Made by a program: the position numbers and the translations under genes. From assembly GCA_004561545.1 (NCBI GenBank), contig SFVK01000007.1:1-58108 (forward strand): a stretch of DNA of 58,108 nt, in the 5' to 3' direction. The notes beneath the pieces are model-generated. The model was not told the DNA's origin. It did no database searches and was given only the letters and a program-made list of their open reading frames with translations. Positions 1-7,536 of this stretch are shown piece after piece. Every line of letters begins with the position of its first letter. The stretch's first letter is position 1. The stretch comes from a bacterium. GTDB lineage: Bacteria > Bacillota > Clostridia > Oscillospirales > Ruminococcaceae.

Positions 1-162
1 AGAGAGGAATTCGGACATTGGGAGATCGATGAAGTGATCGGCCGGAAATCTGACAAAGATAAAGTCCTGCTGACCATGGTGGAGAGAAAGACAAGGAACC
101 TGTGCGTGCTCCGTCTTGCTGACAAATCCTCAACATCTCTCATGGAAGCATTCCAGCGATAA
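1..162 (+). pseudogene. IS30-family transposase remnant (partial)
   Basis: The frame is open from the first base and ends at a TAA. It encodes about 53 residues containing FGHWEID followed by EVIGRKSDKDK and MVERKTR, which is the start of the DDE catalytic core of IS30-family transposases (first catalytic Asp in WEID). The second Asp (DNG..F region) and the Glu never appear because the frame stops after SLMEAFQR. Full enzymes continue for well over 100 residues. The upstream part lies outside the window. The gene is therefore cut at its 3' end, and only 40 bases separate it from the damaged integrase that follows, so I read this as a decayed insertion. Family assignment rests on the motif and not on a search. 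Confidence 0.7.
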
Positions 163-239
163 GGTACAATAAGTTGCGCAAAAAGAAAAAGGCATAAAAA
201 TAGACTACCGTCGCTGAGTATTGTGAGAAGTGGCTACTG

Positions 240-1223
240 ATGCAATCAGCAAAAGTATCTGCGGCTACGCTGAAAGGTTATACCTCCAATATGAAGAACT
301 ACATCATCAAGCCTTTGGGAGATATGTATATGGAAGAAGTGACGGCGGATGATATTCGTCTGGCGCTGATACCATTGTCCCAGAAGTCCGAGGGACTGCA
401 CAATACCGTGAATATGCTTCTCAAGTGCATCTTCTATTCGGCAGAACGCAACCAGCTGCTGGAATACAATCCATGCGTGGGAATTTCATCAAAAGGCGGA
501 AAGCCGATACAAAAGAAAGACGCGTTGACAGACCAGCAGGTAGAAGTGTTGCTGAATACAGTCAAAGGGCTTCCGCCTTATCTGTTTACTATGATTGGAT
601 TATTTTCCGGTCTGCGTCGGGAAGAAGCGCTTGCCTTACAATGGGATTGCGTATTTCTGGATGCGTCCACTCCATACATCTCGGTCCAGAGAGCATGGCG
701 TACAGAACATAACAGGCCCGTGATTTCTACGATCCTTAAGACGAAAGCGGCAAGACGGGATATTCCGATCCCCAAGTGCCTTGTGGATTGTCTGAGAGAA
801 GCCAAGACAACCTCCAAATCGGAATATGTGATTGCCAACAGCGAGGGACAGCCTTTATCCTACTCGCAGTTCAAACGGGTATGGCAGTACATCGTTGTTC
901 GCTCTACCAAGGAGCGTACCTATTATAAGTATGTGAACGGACAGAGCATTAGGTACACGGTCAAGCCGAGCCTTGGCGGGCATCAGAAAAACAATCCCAA
1001 CATTGTATATAGCCTGGACTTCGAGGTAACTCCCCACCTGTTGCGCCATACCTACATTACCAATCTCTTGTATGCAGGCGTTGACCCCAAGACGGTTCAA
1101 TACCTTGCCGGACATGAAAACAGTAAGACAACTATGGACATCTATGCAAGAGTGAAGTATAATAAACCAGAACAGCTGTTTGATGTAGTAAATTCTGCAT
1201 TTCACCAGGCGGTTCCCTCTTAA
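240..1223 (+). CDS. Tyrosine recombinase / phage-type integrase, 5'-truncated
   Basis: The protein is a site-specific recombinase that cuts and rejoins DNA through a tyrosine. It has a SAM-like core-binding domain (about residues 5-90, containing ATLKGYTSNMKNYI) and a catalytic domain with the R-H-R-Y set: R in GLFSGLRREE, HLLRHT, the GHENSKTTMDIYA block with the nucleophile Tyr. The reading frame is open back to base 204 and encodes TTVAEYCEKWLL before the ATG, but a TAG at 201-203 closes it. The usual N-terminal arm-binding domain and the original start are therefore missing, and no ribosome binding site precedes the ATG. It may be inactive or poorly translated. It probably belonged to a conjugative or phage-like element whose other genes lie outside the window. 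Confidence 0.8.
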   Translation: MQSAKVSAATLKGYTSNMKNYIIKPLGDMYMEEVTADDIRLALIPLSQKSEGLHNTVNMLLKCIFYSAERNQLLEYNPCVGISSKGGKPIQKKDALTDQQVEVLLNTVKGLPPYLFTMIGLFSGLRREEALALQWDCVFLDASTPYISVQRAWRTEHNRPVISTILKTKAARRDIPIPKCLVDCLREAKTTSKSEYVIANSEGQPLSYSQFKRVWQYIVVRSTKERTYYKYVNGQSIRYTVKPSLGGHQKNNPNIVYSLDFEVTPHLLRHTYITNLLYAGVDPKTVQYLAGHENSKTTMDIYARVKYNKPEQLFDVVNSAFHQAVPS

Positions 1224-1390
1224 AAGCGGCCTATTTCTTGGGTTAAGGAATAGGACAACCGATAAGCCGACATCGAAAAAAGGCCGGAATATCAAGGAAA
1301 ATGAGCGCTTAGACGATTGAAGTACGGTCTCAAGGCAGCCCGTCGCGCTCCCCAGTTCAGCAAGCGCTGATTTTTCTGTGCCTTTCTTCA
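1224..1390. other. Non-coding stretch after the integrase, possible element end
   Basis: No gene is seen here. A 7-base inverted repeat, AGCGCTT near 1302 and AAGCGCT near 1363, encloses about 55 bases and the right half also forms a small CAGC/GCTG hairpin followed by ATTTTT. Attachment sites of tyrosine recombinases often lie directly beside the integrase gene, so an att core may sit here, but no direct repeat partner is visible inside the window. Confidence 0.3.
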
Positions 1391-1419
1391 GTGCCGACCC
1401 GTCCGGGCCGGCACTTTTT
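1391..1419 (+). terminator. Rho-independent terminator
   Basis: GTGCCG pairs with CGGCAC around a GC-rich loop and is followed directly by five T. It closes transcription from the integrase side before the 3D-domain gene. Confidence 0.6.
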
Positions 1420-1462
1420 ATGGGCAGCTCCAAATGTAAACGTTGTAAAGTCAGGAATGCAT

Positions 1463-2590
1463 ATGATATCCACCAAAACAAAAGAGCATATCCGCCGCCG
1501 TGCGGCCATCCAGGGGCCCCGCTGGGGGGCACTTCTGGGCGGTCTGGCTGCGCTGGGAATTTGTGTTGCCTTTACCGGCACACAGCTCCGCGTGGTGGAG
1601 ATTACCGATACCCATGGCGCCCGCGGCGTGACCATTACCTCCGCCGAGGAGATTGATACCCTCATGGAGCAGACCGGCGTGAGCGCTCCCTCCAGCGACG
1701 ACGAACTGCATATCGTTGAGGAGGACGGCTTTTCCCGCATTCATATTCTGCGGGCCTATGCCGTGCCGGTCACCGCAGACGGAACCACCGCGAATGTGGT
1801 GGTGACCGGCGGCACGGTTGCCGATGTGCTGCAAAAAGGCGGAATCTCCCTGGGGGAAAACGATCAGGTGGAACCGGACCTGGACGCCGAGGCAACGCCG
1901 GACACCGGGATCACGGTCCGCCGGGTCCGATATGAGGAGTATACCCTGGAGGAACCCATCCCCATGGAGGTGCAGCGGCTGGAAACCAGCCTGTTCTACC
2001 GCTGCAAGGACTATGAACAGGTCATGCAGCAGGGCAGGGAGGGGCTTTCCCGGGTGTCCTACCGGGAAACCTATGTGGATGGTGAGCTGACCGACACCAC
2101 CGAGACCGGGCGGGAAACCGTCACCGAGATGATCCCCCAGGTCATCAAGTGCTATGGGGAGGGGGCGCCGGTGAGCGGCTTTACCGGCCCTGAGATTGTG
2201 GACGGCAAGCCCGCCGGGGGCATCGCCGCCACCTACACCGGTCAGCGCTCCACCGGGTATTCGGCTTCCGCCACCGCCAAAGGCGCTTCCGGCCGGCGGC
2301 TGACCTATGGAACCGTCGCGGTCAATCCCAATGTCATTCCCTACGGCAGTCTGATGTACATTACCTCCGCAGACGGCAGCTTTGTCTACGGCTACGCCTA
2401 TGCCGCCGATACCGGCACCGCCATGATGACCGGCCATGCATTCATTGATCTGTACTATGAGACCTACGCCGAGAGCGTGAAAAGCGCTGTCATCGCCGTC
2501 AACGTCTATGTGCTGGACGATGAGACCGCCGCCCAATACAGGGAGGCCAACGACGCCATTCTGGAGGCCGACACCATCCCGGGCCGCTGA
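1463..2590 (+). CDS. G5/3D-domain secreted protein (YabE/Rpf-like)
   Basis: Cell-wall-associated exoprotein of the YabE type, a family containing DUF348 ubiquitin-like repeats, a G5 domain and a C-terminal 3D domain, thought to cut or remodel peptidoglycan glycan strands. A basic N-terminus and one membrane segment (about residues 22-42) act as signal or anchor. A DUF348-like segment follows (TITSAEEIDTLMEQTG, later GGTVADVLQKGGI), then a G5-type region with repeated VTxxxP patterns. The C-terminal 3D domain is shown by ATAYS-like SASATAKGASGR, GTVAVNPNVIPYGS and AADTGTAM, whose three Asp give the name. Two in-frame ATG lie six bases apart; the second has the better spaced AGGA. It is followed by a strong bidirectional terminator, so it is monocistronic. 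Confidence 0.85.
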   Translation: MISTKTKEHIRRRAAIQGPRWGALLGGLAALGICVAFTGTQLRVVEITDTHGARGVTITSAEEIDTLMEQTGVSAPSSDDELHIVEEDGFSRIHILRAYAVPVTADGTTANVVVTGGTVADVLQKGGISLGENDQVEPDLDAEATPDTGITVRRVRYEEYTLEEPIPMEVQRLETSLFYRCKDYEQVMQQGREGLSRVSYRETYVDGELTDTTETGRETVTEMIPQVIKCYGEGAPVSGFTGPEIVDGKPAGGIAATYTGQRSTGYSASATAKGASGRRLTYGTVAVNPNVIPYGSLMYITSADGSFVYGYAYAADTGTAMMTGHAFIDLYYETYAESVKSAVIAVNVYVLDDETAAQYREANDAILEADTIPGR

Positions 2591-2624
2591 GCACGGCCGT
2601 CTGCGTCAGAGCGGTTCCAAAACG

Positions 2625-2686
2625 CATCCCCCGCCATGTTCTGCAAAATTCTGCAAAGAACATGGCGGGGGATGTGTTTCTCTTTT
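2625..2686. terminator. Bidirectional terminator
   Basis: An 18-base perfect stem (CATCCCCCGCCATGTTCT with its complement) around a 14-base loop, followed by a T-rich tail on both strands. It separates the convergent 3D-domain gene and the murE-like gene. Confidence 0.8.
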
Positions 2687-2711
2687 GATGGGCCGGAACC
2701 GGCGCAACGGC

Positions 2712-4211
2712 TTATTCGATGCCCTTTTCGGCGGCGTATTCCTCAATCAGTTCCCGCTCCAGGAAGGGGGTTTTGACGCCCTCCCGGTCGCGGTAGGCCT
2801 CATGGCCTTTGCCGATCACGGCAATCAGGTCGCCTTGCTGCGCATGGTCAATGGCGTAATGCAGTGCGTCCAGCCGGTCGGGAATCTCCACATATTGGGC
2901 GTCCGGGTTGCCCTTTGCCATGCCGACCTTGATGTCGGCGATGATGTCCTCCACCTTCTCATACCGGTTGTTGTCCTCGGTGAGAATGCAGAAATCCGCC
3001 ATTTTGGCGCAGACCTCGCCCATGCCGTAGCGGCGGAGCCGGCTGCGGTTGCCGCCGCAGCCGAACACCACCACCATGCGGCGGGGATGGTAGGCTTTCA
3101 GCGTTTCCATCAGGCTCTCGGTGGCCGCCTCGTTGTGGGCGTAGTCAATCAGGATGGTGAATTTGTTGCTGATGGGCACAAGCTCCACCCGGCCCTTGAC
3201 CAGCGCCTTCTGCAGCCCCTCGTGGATGGCGCCGTCGTCCAGCCCCAGAACCTTCGCCACACCGATGGTGGCCAGGGCATTGTAAATGCTGAACAGCCCC
3301 GGCATACCCACCTGCACTTCCATGGTGCGGCCGTCCGGTTCGGTCAGCGTGAAGGCCACGCCGAGCATCTCCTTGCTGCGCAGCAGGCGGTACTCCTTGC
3401 CGGCGCGGTAATCCACGGTTTCGCTGTCAATGCCGTAGGTCACCAGGTCGCAGGTGTGGCCTTCCAGCAGGGCGGCGGTGTTGGGGTCGTCGGCGTTCAC
3501 CACGCCCACATCGCACCGCTTGAACAGCTCGCCCTTCCAGCCGCGGTATTCCTCAAAGCTGGAGTGCTCCCCGGGGGCAATGTGGTCGGGGTACAGATTG
3601 GTGAAAACACCGACCTGGTAATGGATGCCCGCCACACGATCCATCATCAGCCCCTGGCTGGAAACCTCCATCACGCAGGTGTCGCATCCCGCGTCGGCCA
3701 TCTGGCGCAAAATCTTTTGCAGCTCATAGCTTTCCGGCGTGGTATTGTTCAGATCGTAGTGGTGGCCGGGATAATACACCCCGTTGGTGCCCACCATGCC
3801 CACCTTGTGCCCGGCGGCTTCCAGCACCGCTTTGATCATATGGGTGGTGGTGGTTTTCCCCTTGGTGCCGGTCACGCCCACCATGGTCATCTCCCGGGCG
3901 GGACGGCCAAAAAAGGCGGTGGAGAGCATGGCCAGCGCATAGCGGGTGTTCGGGAAGCGGACCACCGCCACGTTGGGCATGGCGGCCAGCACCCCGGCCG
4001 GCAGGTCATGCTGGATCACCAGCGCGGCGGCGCCTTTGCGCACCACATCGGCGGCGTAATCGTGGCTGTCCCGCTGGGTGCCGGCAATGCAGACAAACAG
4101 TCCGCCGGTGGTTACCTTGCGGGAATCGTAATAGACATCGGTCACATCCGTGTTCAGATCGCCCTGAACCAGCGTACAGTCCAGGCCCTTGAGCAGTTGT
4201 TTCAGCAGCAT
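2712..4211 (-). CDS. murE: MurE-type UDP-MurNAc-L-Ala-D-Glu:diamino acid ligase, variant substrate box
   Basis: Mur ligase (499 residues) that adds the third amino acid to the peptidoglycan stem peptide in the cytosol. The N-terminal domain binds the UDP-MurNAc dipeptide, the central domain has the P-loop TGTKGKTTTTH, and a carbamoylatable Lys lies near GWKGELFK. The C-terminal domain has FGCGGNRSRLRR and the substrate box. That box reads DNNR at residues 413-416, exactly where E. coli has the DNPR that recognises meso-diaminopimelate; Pro is replaced by Asn while Arg is kept. A GTG three codons earlier is possible, but the ATG used here has a GAGGTG site six bases upstream. The gene overlaps the ribosome binding region of the preceding amidotransferase gene, forming one operon. 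Substrate (DAP, Lys or Orn) is uncertain. Confidence 0.85.
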   Translation of the reverse strand: MLLKQLLKGLDCTLVQGDLNTDVTDVYYDSRKVTTGGLFVCIAGTQRDSHDYAADVVRKGAAALVIQHDLPAGVLAAMPNVAVVRFPNTRYALAMLSTAFFGRPAREMTMVGVTGTKGKTTTTHMIKAVLEAAGHKVGMVGTNGVYYPGHHYDLNNTTPESYELQKILRQMADAGCDTCVMEVSSQGLMMDRVAGIHYQVGVFTNLYPDHIAPGEHSSFEEYRGWKGELFKRCDVGVVNADDPNTAALLEGHTCDLVTYGIDSETVDYRAGKEYRLLRSKEMLGVAFTLTEPDGRTMEVQVGMPGLFSIYNALATIGVAKVLGLDDGAIHEGLQKALVKGRVELVPISNKFTILIDYAHNEAATESLMETLKAYHPRRMVVVFGCGGNRSRLRRYGMGEVCAKMADFCILTEDNNRYEKVEDIIADIKVGMAKGNPDAQYVEIPDRLDALHYAIDHAQQGDLIAVIGKGHEAYRDREGVKTPFLERELIEEYAAEKGIE

Positions 4212-4221
4212 GCCATTCACC

Positions 4222-6051
4222 TCAGCGCTTTACAAAGTATTCATCGTACCAGACTAAGAACATAAAAATGCACCAGATCTGCCGCCAGTTGTCCCGCTTG
4301 CCGGAAATATGCTGGTCCAGCATACGGTTCAGCTCCTTTACGTTGAAGAACTGTTCTGCGGCAGGCTTGTTGAAGGCGTCCCGCACCACGGCGGCGTATT
4401 TTTCCTCCCGCAGCCAGGCGCGGACGGGAACGGGGAAGCCCAGTTTCTTTTTGTCGGCGGTCTTGGCGGGGATGGTCTGCTCCGCCGCGCCGCGCATGGC
4501 AATCTTGGTCTGCTCCGCCGTCACCTTGTGGCGGGTGGGGATGCGGCAGGCCAGCTCAAACACCTTGCGGTCCAGGAAAGGCACCCGCAGCTCCAGGCTG
4601 TTGGCCATGCTCATCTTGTCGGCCTTGAGCAGAATGTCGCCCACCATCCAGAGATTCAGGTCGCAGTATTCCATCTGTGTCACGGCGTCCTGCCCTTTGG
4701 TCTGCGCAAAGTAGGGGCGGGAAAGGTCGGTGGGCAGCGTCCTGCCGCTGTAATGCTTGAGCAGCTTCTTTTTGCGGCGCTCATCCATCAGGTTGGTGTT
4801 GCCGATGTAGCGCTCTTCCAGGGGCTTTGACCGCCGCACTAAGAAGTTCACCCCGTGGACGGGGGGCAGCTTTTCCGCCACCGCGCCGATCACCCGGCGG
4901 ATGGGCAGCGGGATGCGGTCGTACCAGCTCACGGTGAAGGGCTCCTTGTAAATGTTGTAGCCGCCGAAAAATTCGTCGGCGCCCTCGCCGGACAGGCAGA
5001 CCTTGACCTGTTTGGCGGCCTCCCGGTTCACAAAGTAGAGCGCCACGCTGGCGGCGTCCGCCAAAGGCTCATCCATATGGTACTGGATTTTGCCCAGATT
5101 GGCCCAGTATTCCTCCGGTGTGATGCGGTAAGCGTAATTCTTGACGCCGATGTGCTCAGAAAACTCCTTTGCGTAGTCTGTCTCATCGTACTGCTTGTTG
5201 GCAAAGCCCACCGTGAAGGTTTTGTCCACATGGGCCAGCGCCGCCATATAGCTGGAATCCACGCCGGAGGACAGAAAACTGCCCACCTCCACATCAGCAA
5301 TCTTGTGGGCTTGCACGCTCTCCTTCATGGCATCGCCAATCTCCTGCTCCCATTCCTCCAGCGTTTTGGAGTCATCGGGGCTGAATCTCGGCTGCCAGTA
5401 GCGCTGCACCGTCAGGGTGCCGTTTTTCCACTCCATCCAGTGGGCGGGCATCAGCTTTTTCACACCCTTGAAAAAGGTGTTTTCCCCGGGGGAATACTGA
5501 TAGGAGAGATACAGGGGCAGCTGCTCCTCGTTCAGCTCCTTTGTGAACCCGGGATGGGCCAGAAAGCTCTTGATCTCGCTGCCAAACAGCAGCTCGCCGT
5601 CCTCGTTGCGGTAATAGTACAGCGGCTTGATGCCAAAGTGATCCCGGGCGCAGAAAAGCGTCTGTTCTCTGCGGTCCCAGATGGCAAAGGTGAACATCCC
5701 CCGCAGCCGCTGCAACAGATCCTTGCCCCACTCCTCGTAGCCGTGGAGCAGGACCTCGGTGTCCGACCGGGTGGCAAAGGTGTGCCCGGCGCGCATCAGC
5801 TCGGCGGTCAGCTCCTGAAAGTTGTAGATTTCGCCGTTGAAGATCACGGCCAGATTGCCGTCCTCATTGAACATGGGCTGCTTGCCGCCCTCCAGATCAA
5901 TGATGGACAGGCGGCGCTGCCCCAGCGCGGCAGGCCCCTCGATAAACTGTCCCTGCCCGTCCGGGCCGCGGTGGGCAATGGCGTCCATCATGCCCTGCAA
6001 AATCTGCTGCATATTGTCCCGCTCACCCACGAAACCAACGATTCCACACAT
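4222..6051 (-). CDS. AsnB-type glutamine-dependent amidotransferase 1
   Basis: Class II glutamine amidotransferase fused to an ATP-dependent amide synthetase (609 residues). Cys2 after the initiator Met (MCGIVGF) is the glutaminase nucleophile, with GEIYNFQ and GMFTFAIWD typical of the N-terminal domain (to about residue 190). The synthetase half has the PP-motif as LSSGVDSS near residue 258 and LSGEGADEFFGGY. Homologues are asparagine synthetases, but others (LtsA, AsnB of B. subtilis and L. plantarum, AsnH of L. lactis) amidate peptidoglycan precursors. The direct overlap with the murE-like gene, and a paralogue beside an ATP-grasp ligase, make the peptidoglycan role more likely than asparagine supply; this is inference from context. 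Confidence 0.85.
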   Translation of the reverse strand: MCGIVGFVGERDNMQQILQGMMDAIAHRGPDGQGQFIEGPAALGQRRLSIIDLEGGKQPMFNEDGNLAVIFNGEIYNFQELTAELMRAGHTFATRSDTEVLLHGYEEWGKDLLQRLRGMFTFAIWDRREQTLFCARDHFGIKPLYYYRNEDGELLFGSEIKSFLAHPGFTKELNEEQLPLYLSYQYSPGENTFFKGVKKLMPAHWMEWKNGTLTVQRYWQPRFSPDDSKTLEEWEQEIGDAMKESVQAHKIADVEVGSFLSSGVDSSYMAALAHVDKTFTVGFANKQYDETDYAKEFSEHIGVKNYAYRITPEEYWANLGKIQYHMDEPLADAASVALYFVNREAAKQVKVCLSGEGADEFFGGYNIYKEPFTVSWYDRIPLPIRRVIGAVAEKLPPVHGVNFLVRRSKPLEERYIGNTNLMDERRKKKLLKHYSGRTLPTDLSRPYFAQTKGQDAVTQMEYCDLNLWMVGDILLKADKMSMANSLELRVPFLDRKVFELACRIPTRHKVTAEQTKIAMRGAAEQTIPAKTADKKKLGFPVPVRAWLREEKYAAVVRDAFNKPAAEQFFNVKELNRMLDQHISGKRDNWRQIWCIFMFLVWYDEYFVKR

Positions 6052-6104
6052 ATCGATTTTCCTCGTTCCTGTTTTGGTTGCTCTTTCAATGATGGATATG
6101 CCCT

Positions 6105-6110
6105 ATTATA
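6105..6110 (-). promoter_or_regulatory. -10 element for the amidotransferase/murE operon
   Basis: TATAAT on the minus strand about 55 bases before the start codon. The -35 region is a weak T-rich hexamer, so only the -10 is convincing. Confidence 0.45.
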
Positions 6111-6204
6111 CACGTTTCGGTCAGGAAAGAAAAGCGTTTGCAGGGGAATCTTGCTGTAAATTTCGCCGGCGCCGCCCGGAAGCCCGCAAACTTGCCCGCA
6201 GGGT

Positions 6205-6233
6205 TTGACATCCCATGGGAATGGAAGTAAAAT
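6205..6233 (+). promoter_or_regulatory. Sigma-A promoter of the ATP-grasp/amidotransferase operon
   Basis: TTGACA and TAAAAT separated by 17 bases, ending 45 bases before the start codon. Confidence 0.75.
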
Positions 6234-6278
6234 AAAAAGATAAATGGATCAAGAGCCAAAACAGAAAGGTCAATCAAT

Positions 6279-7508
6279 ATGACGGATTTTCTTCCCGTTC
6301 TTCTGGGCAGCGACGCCAACGTTTACGGCATGGCCCGGAGCTTTTACCAACAATACGGCGTGCGCAGCGTGGCCATCTGCAAGGGCGCGCTGGTTGCCAC
6401 CGCCAACTCAAATCTTGTCAAAATCGCCGTGCTGGAGCCTGAGCTGGAAGATGACGCGGTCTTTGAAAAGACCCTCATCAATTTTGCCAGGGCCCATGCC
6501 GGCACACCGCTGGTGCTGGTCTCCTGCGCTGACGGTTACACGGTGCTCATGGCCCGCCACCGGGAGGCGCTGCGCCCCTTCTATCACTTTGCCTGCCCCG
6601 ATCTGCAAACGGTGCTGGATCTGGACATCAAGGATCATTTTTACCGCGCCTGTGCCGCCCATGGGCTTTCCTACCCCAAAACCGCGACCTGCAATGCCCG
6701 GAACTATCGTGACGTGGAACTGCCCTTTGCCTTTCCCGTCATCATCAAGGCCAGCAATTCGCCGGCCTACTGGAACTGCACCTTCCCCCACAAGAAGAAG
6801 GTGTTCCTTGCCGGCAGCCGGGAGGAATACGATGCCATCACCGCCGCCATCTACGGCAGCTCCTATCAGGATGACCTGATCCTGCAGGAGTATATTCCCG
6901 GGGATGACAACTGTATGCGGGTGGTCAATGCTTACTGTGGTCTGGACCATAAGGTGCGGCTCATCGCGCTGGGCCGCCCGCTGCTGGAGGAGCAGACCCC
7001 CGAGGGCATCGGCAACTATGCCGCCATCCTGTCGGACCCGGCCTACAATGACCCCGCCCTGCTGGAAAAGCTCTGCGCTTTTCTGGAAGATATGCAGTGG
7101 GAGGGCTTTGCCAACTTTGACATCAAGTACGACGCCCGCACCGGCGAGTATAAAATGTTTGAGATGAACCCCCGCCAGGGCCGGTCCAGCTATTTTGTCA
7201 CCGCCGCGGGGTACAACCTTTCCCAATGGCTGGTGGAGGATGTTCTGGAGCACAAGCCCGCAGAGCGCACCGTGGCGAACCGTGAGAGCCTCTGGATGAT
7301 TGCGCCCTACGGCGTCATTCGCAAATACCTCAGGGACCCTGCTCTGCTGGCCCAGGCCAACGCCCTCAAAAAGCAGGGAAAATGCGCCCATCAGCTCTAC
7401 TGCAAAGAGGACCGGAACCTGAAACGGTGGCTCTGGTACCTGCGCAGTCAGTTGAATTATTACCGCAAGACCGCCAGATACTATGGCAACAAAGGCTTAA
7501 GGGACTAA
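6279..7508 (+). CDS. ATP-grasp carboxylate-amine ligase, D-aspartate ligase (Asl)-like
   Basis: A 409-residue ATP-grasp enzyme. The N-terminus, PVLLGSDANVYGMARSFYQQ, closely matches what I recall of the D-aspartate ligase Asl of Enterococcus faecium and Lactococcus, which activates the beta-carboxyl of D-Asp and joins it to the side-chain amine of the third stem-peptide residue. The ATP-grasp fold runs from about residue 110 to 310; IIKAS and ILQEYIPGDD mark the nucleotide site, and KMFEMNPRQGRSSY carries the metal-binding Glu and Asn. A tail of about 90 basic residues follows. An AAAGG site precedes the ATG. It is followed 28 bases later by a second AsnB-like gene and faces the murE-like operon, which fits a cross-bridge pathway. 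A general peptide ligase remains possible. Confidence 0.7.
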   Translation: MTDFLPVLLGSDANVYGMARSFYQQYGVRSVAICKGALVATANSNLVKIAVLEPELEDDAVFEKTLINFARAHAGTPLVLVSCADGYTVLMARHREALRPFYHFACPDLQTVLDLDIKDHFYRACAAHGLSYPKTATCNARNYRDVELPFAFPVIIKASNSPAYWNCTFPHKKKVFLAGSREEYDAITAAIYGSSYQDDLILQEYIPGDDNCMRVVNAYCGLDHKVRLIALGRPLLEEQTPEGIGNYAAILSDPAYNDPALLEKLCAFLEDMQWEGFANFDIKYDARTGEYKMFEMNPRQGRSSYFVTAAGYNLSQWLVEDVLEHKPAERTVANRESLWMIAPYGVIRKYLRDPALLAQANALKKQGKCAHQLYCKEDRNLKRWLWYLRSQLNYYRKTARYYGNKGLRD

Positions 7509-7536
7509 AGCCCGTACAAGAGGGGAGAGTGAGTCT

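Noticed and set aside
1302..1370. Inverted repeat after the integrase considered as a tRNA or known structured RNA
   Set aside because: No cloverleaf, T-arm or other motif of tRNA, tmRNA, RNase P or SRP RNA could be recognised.
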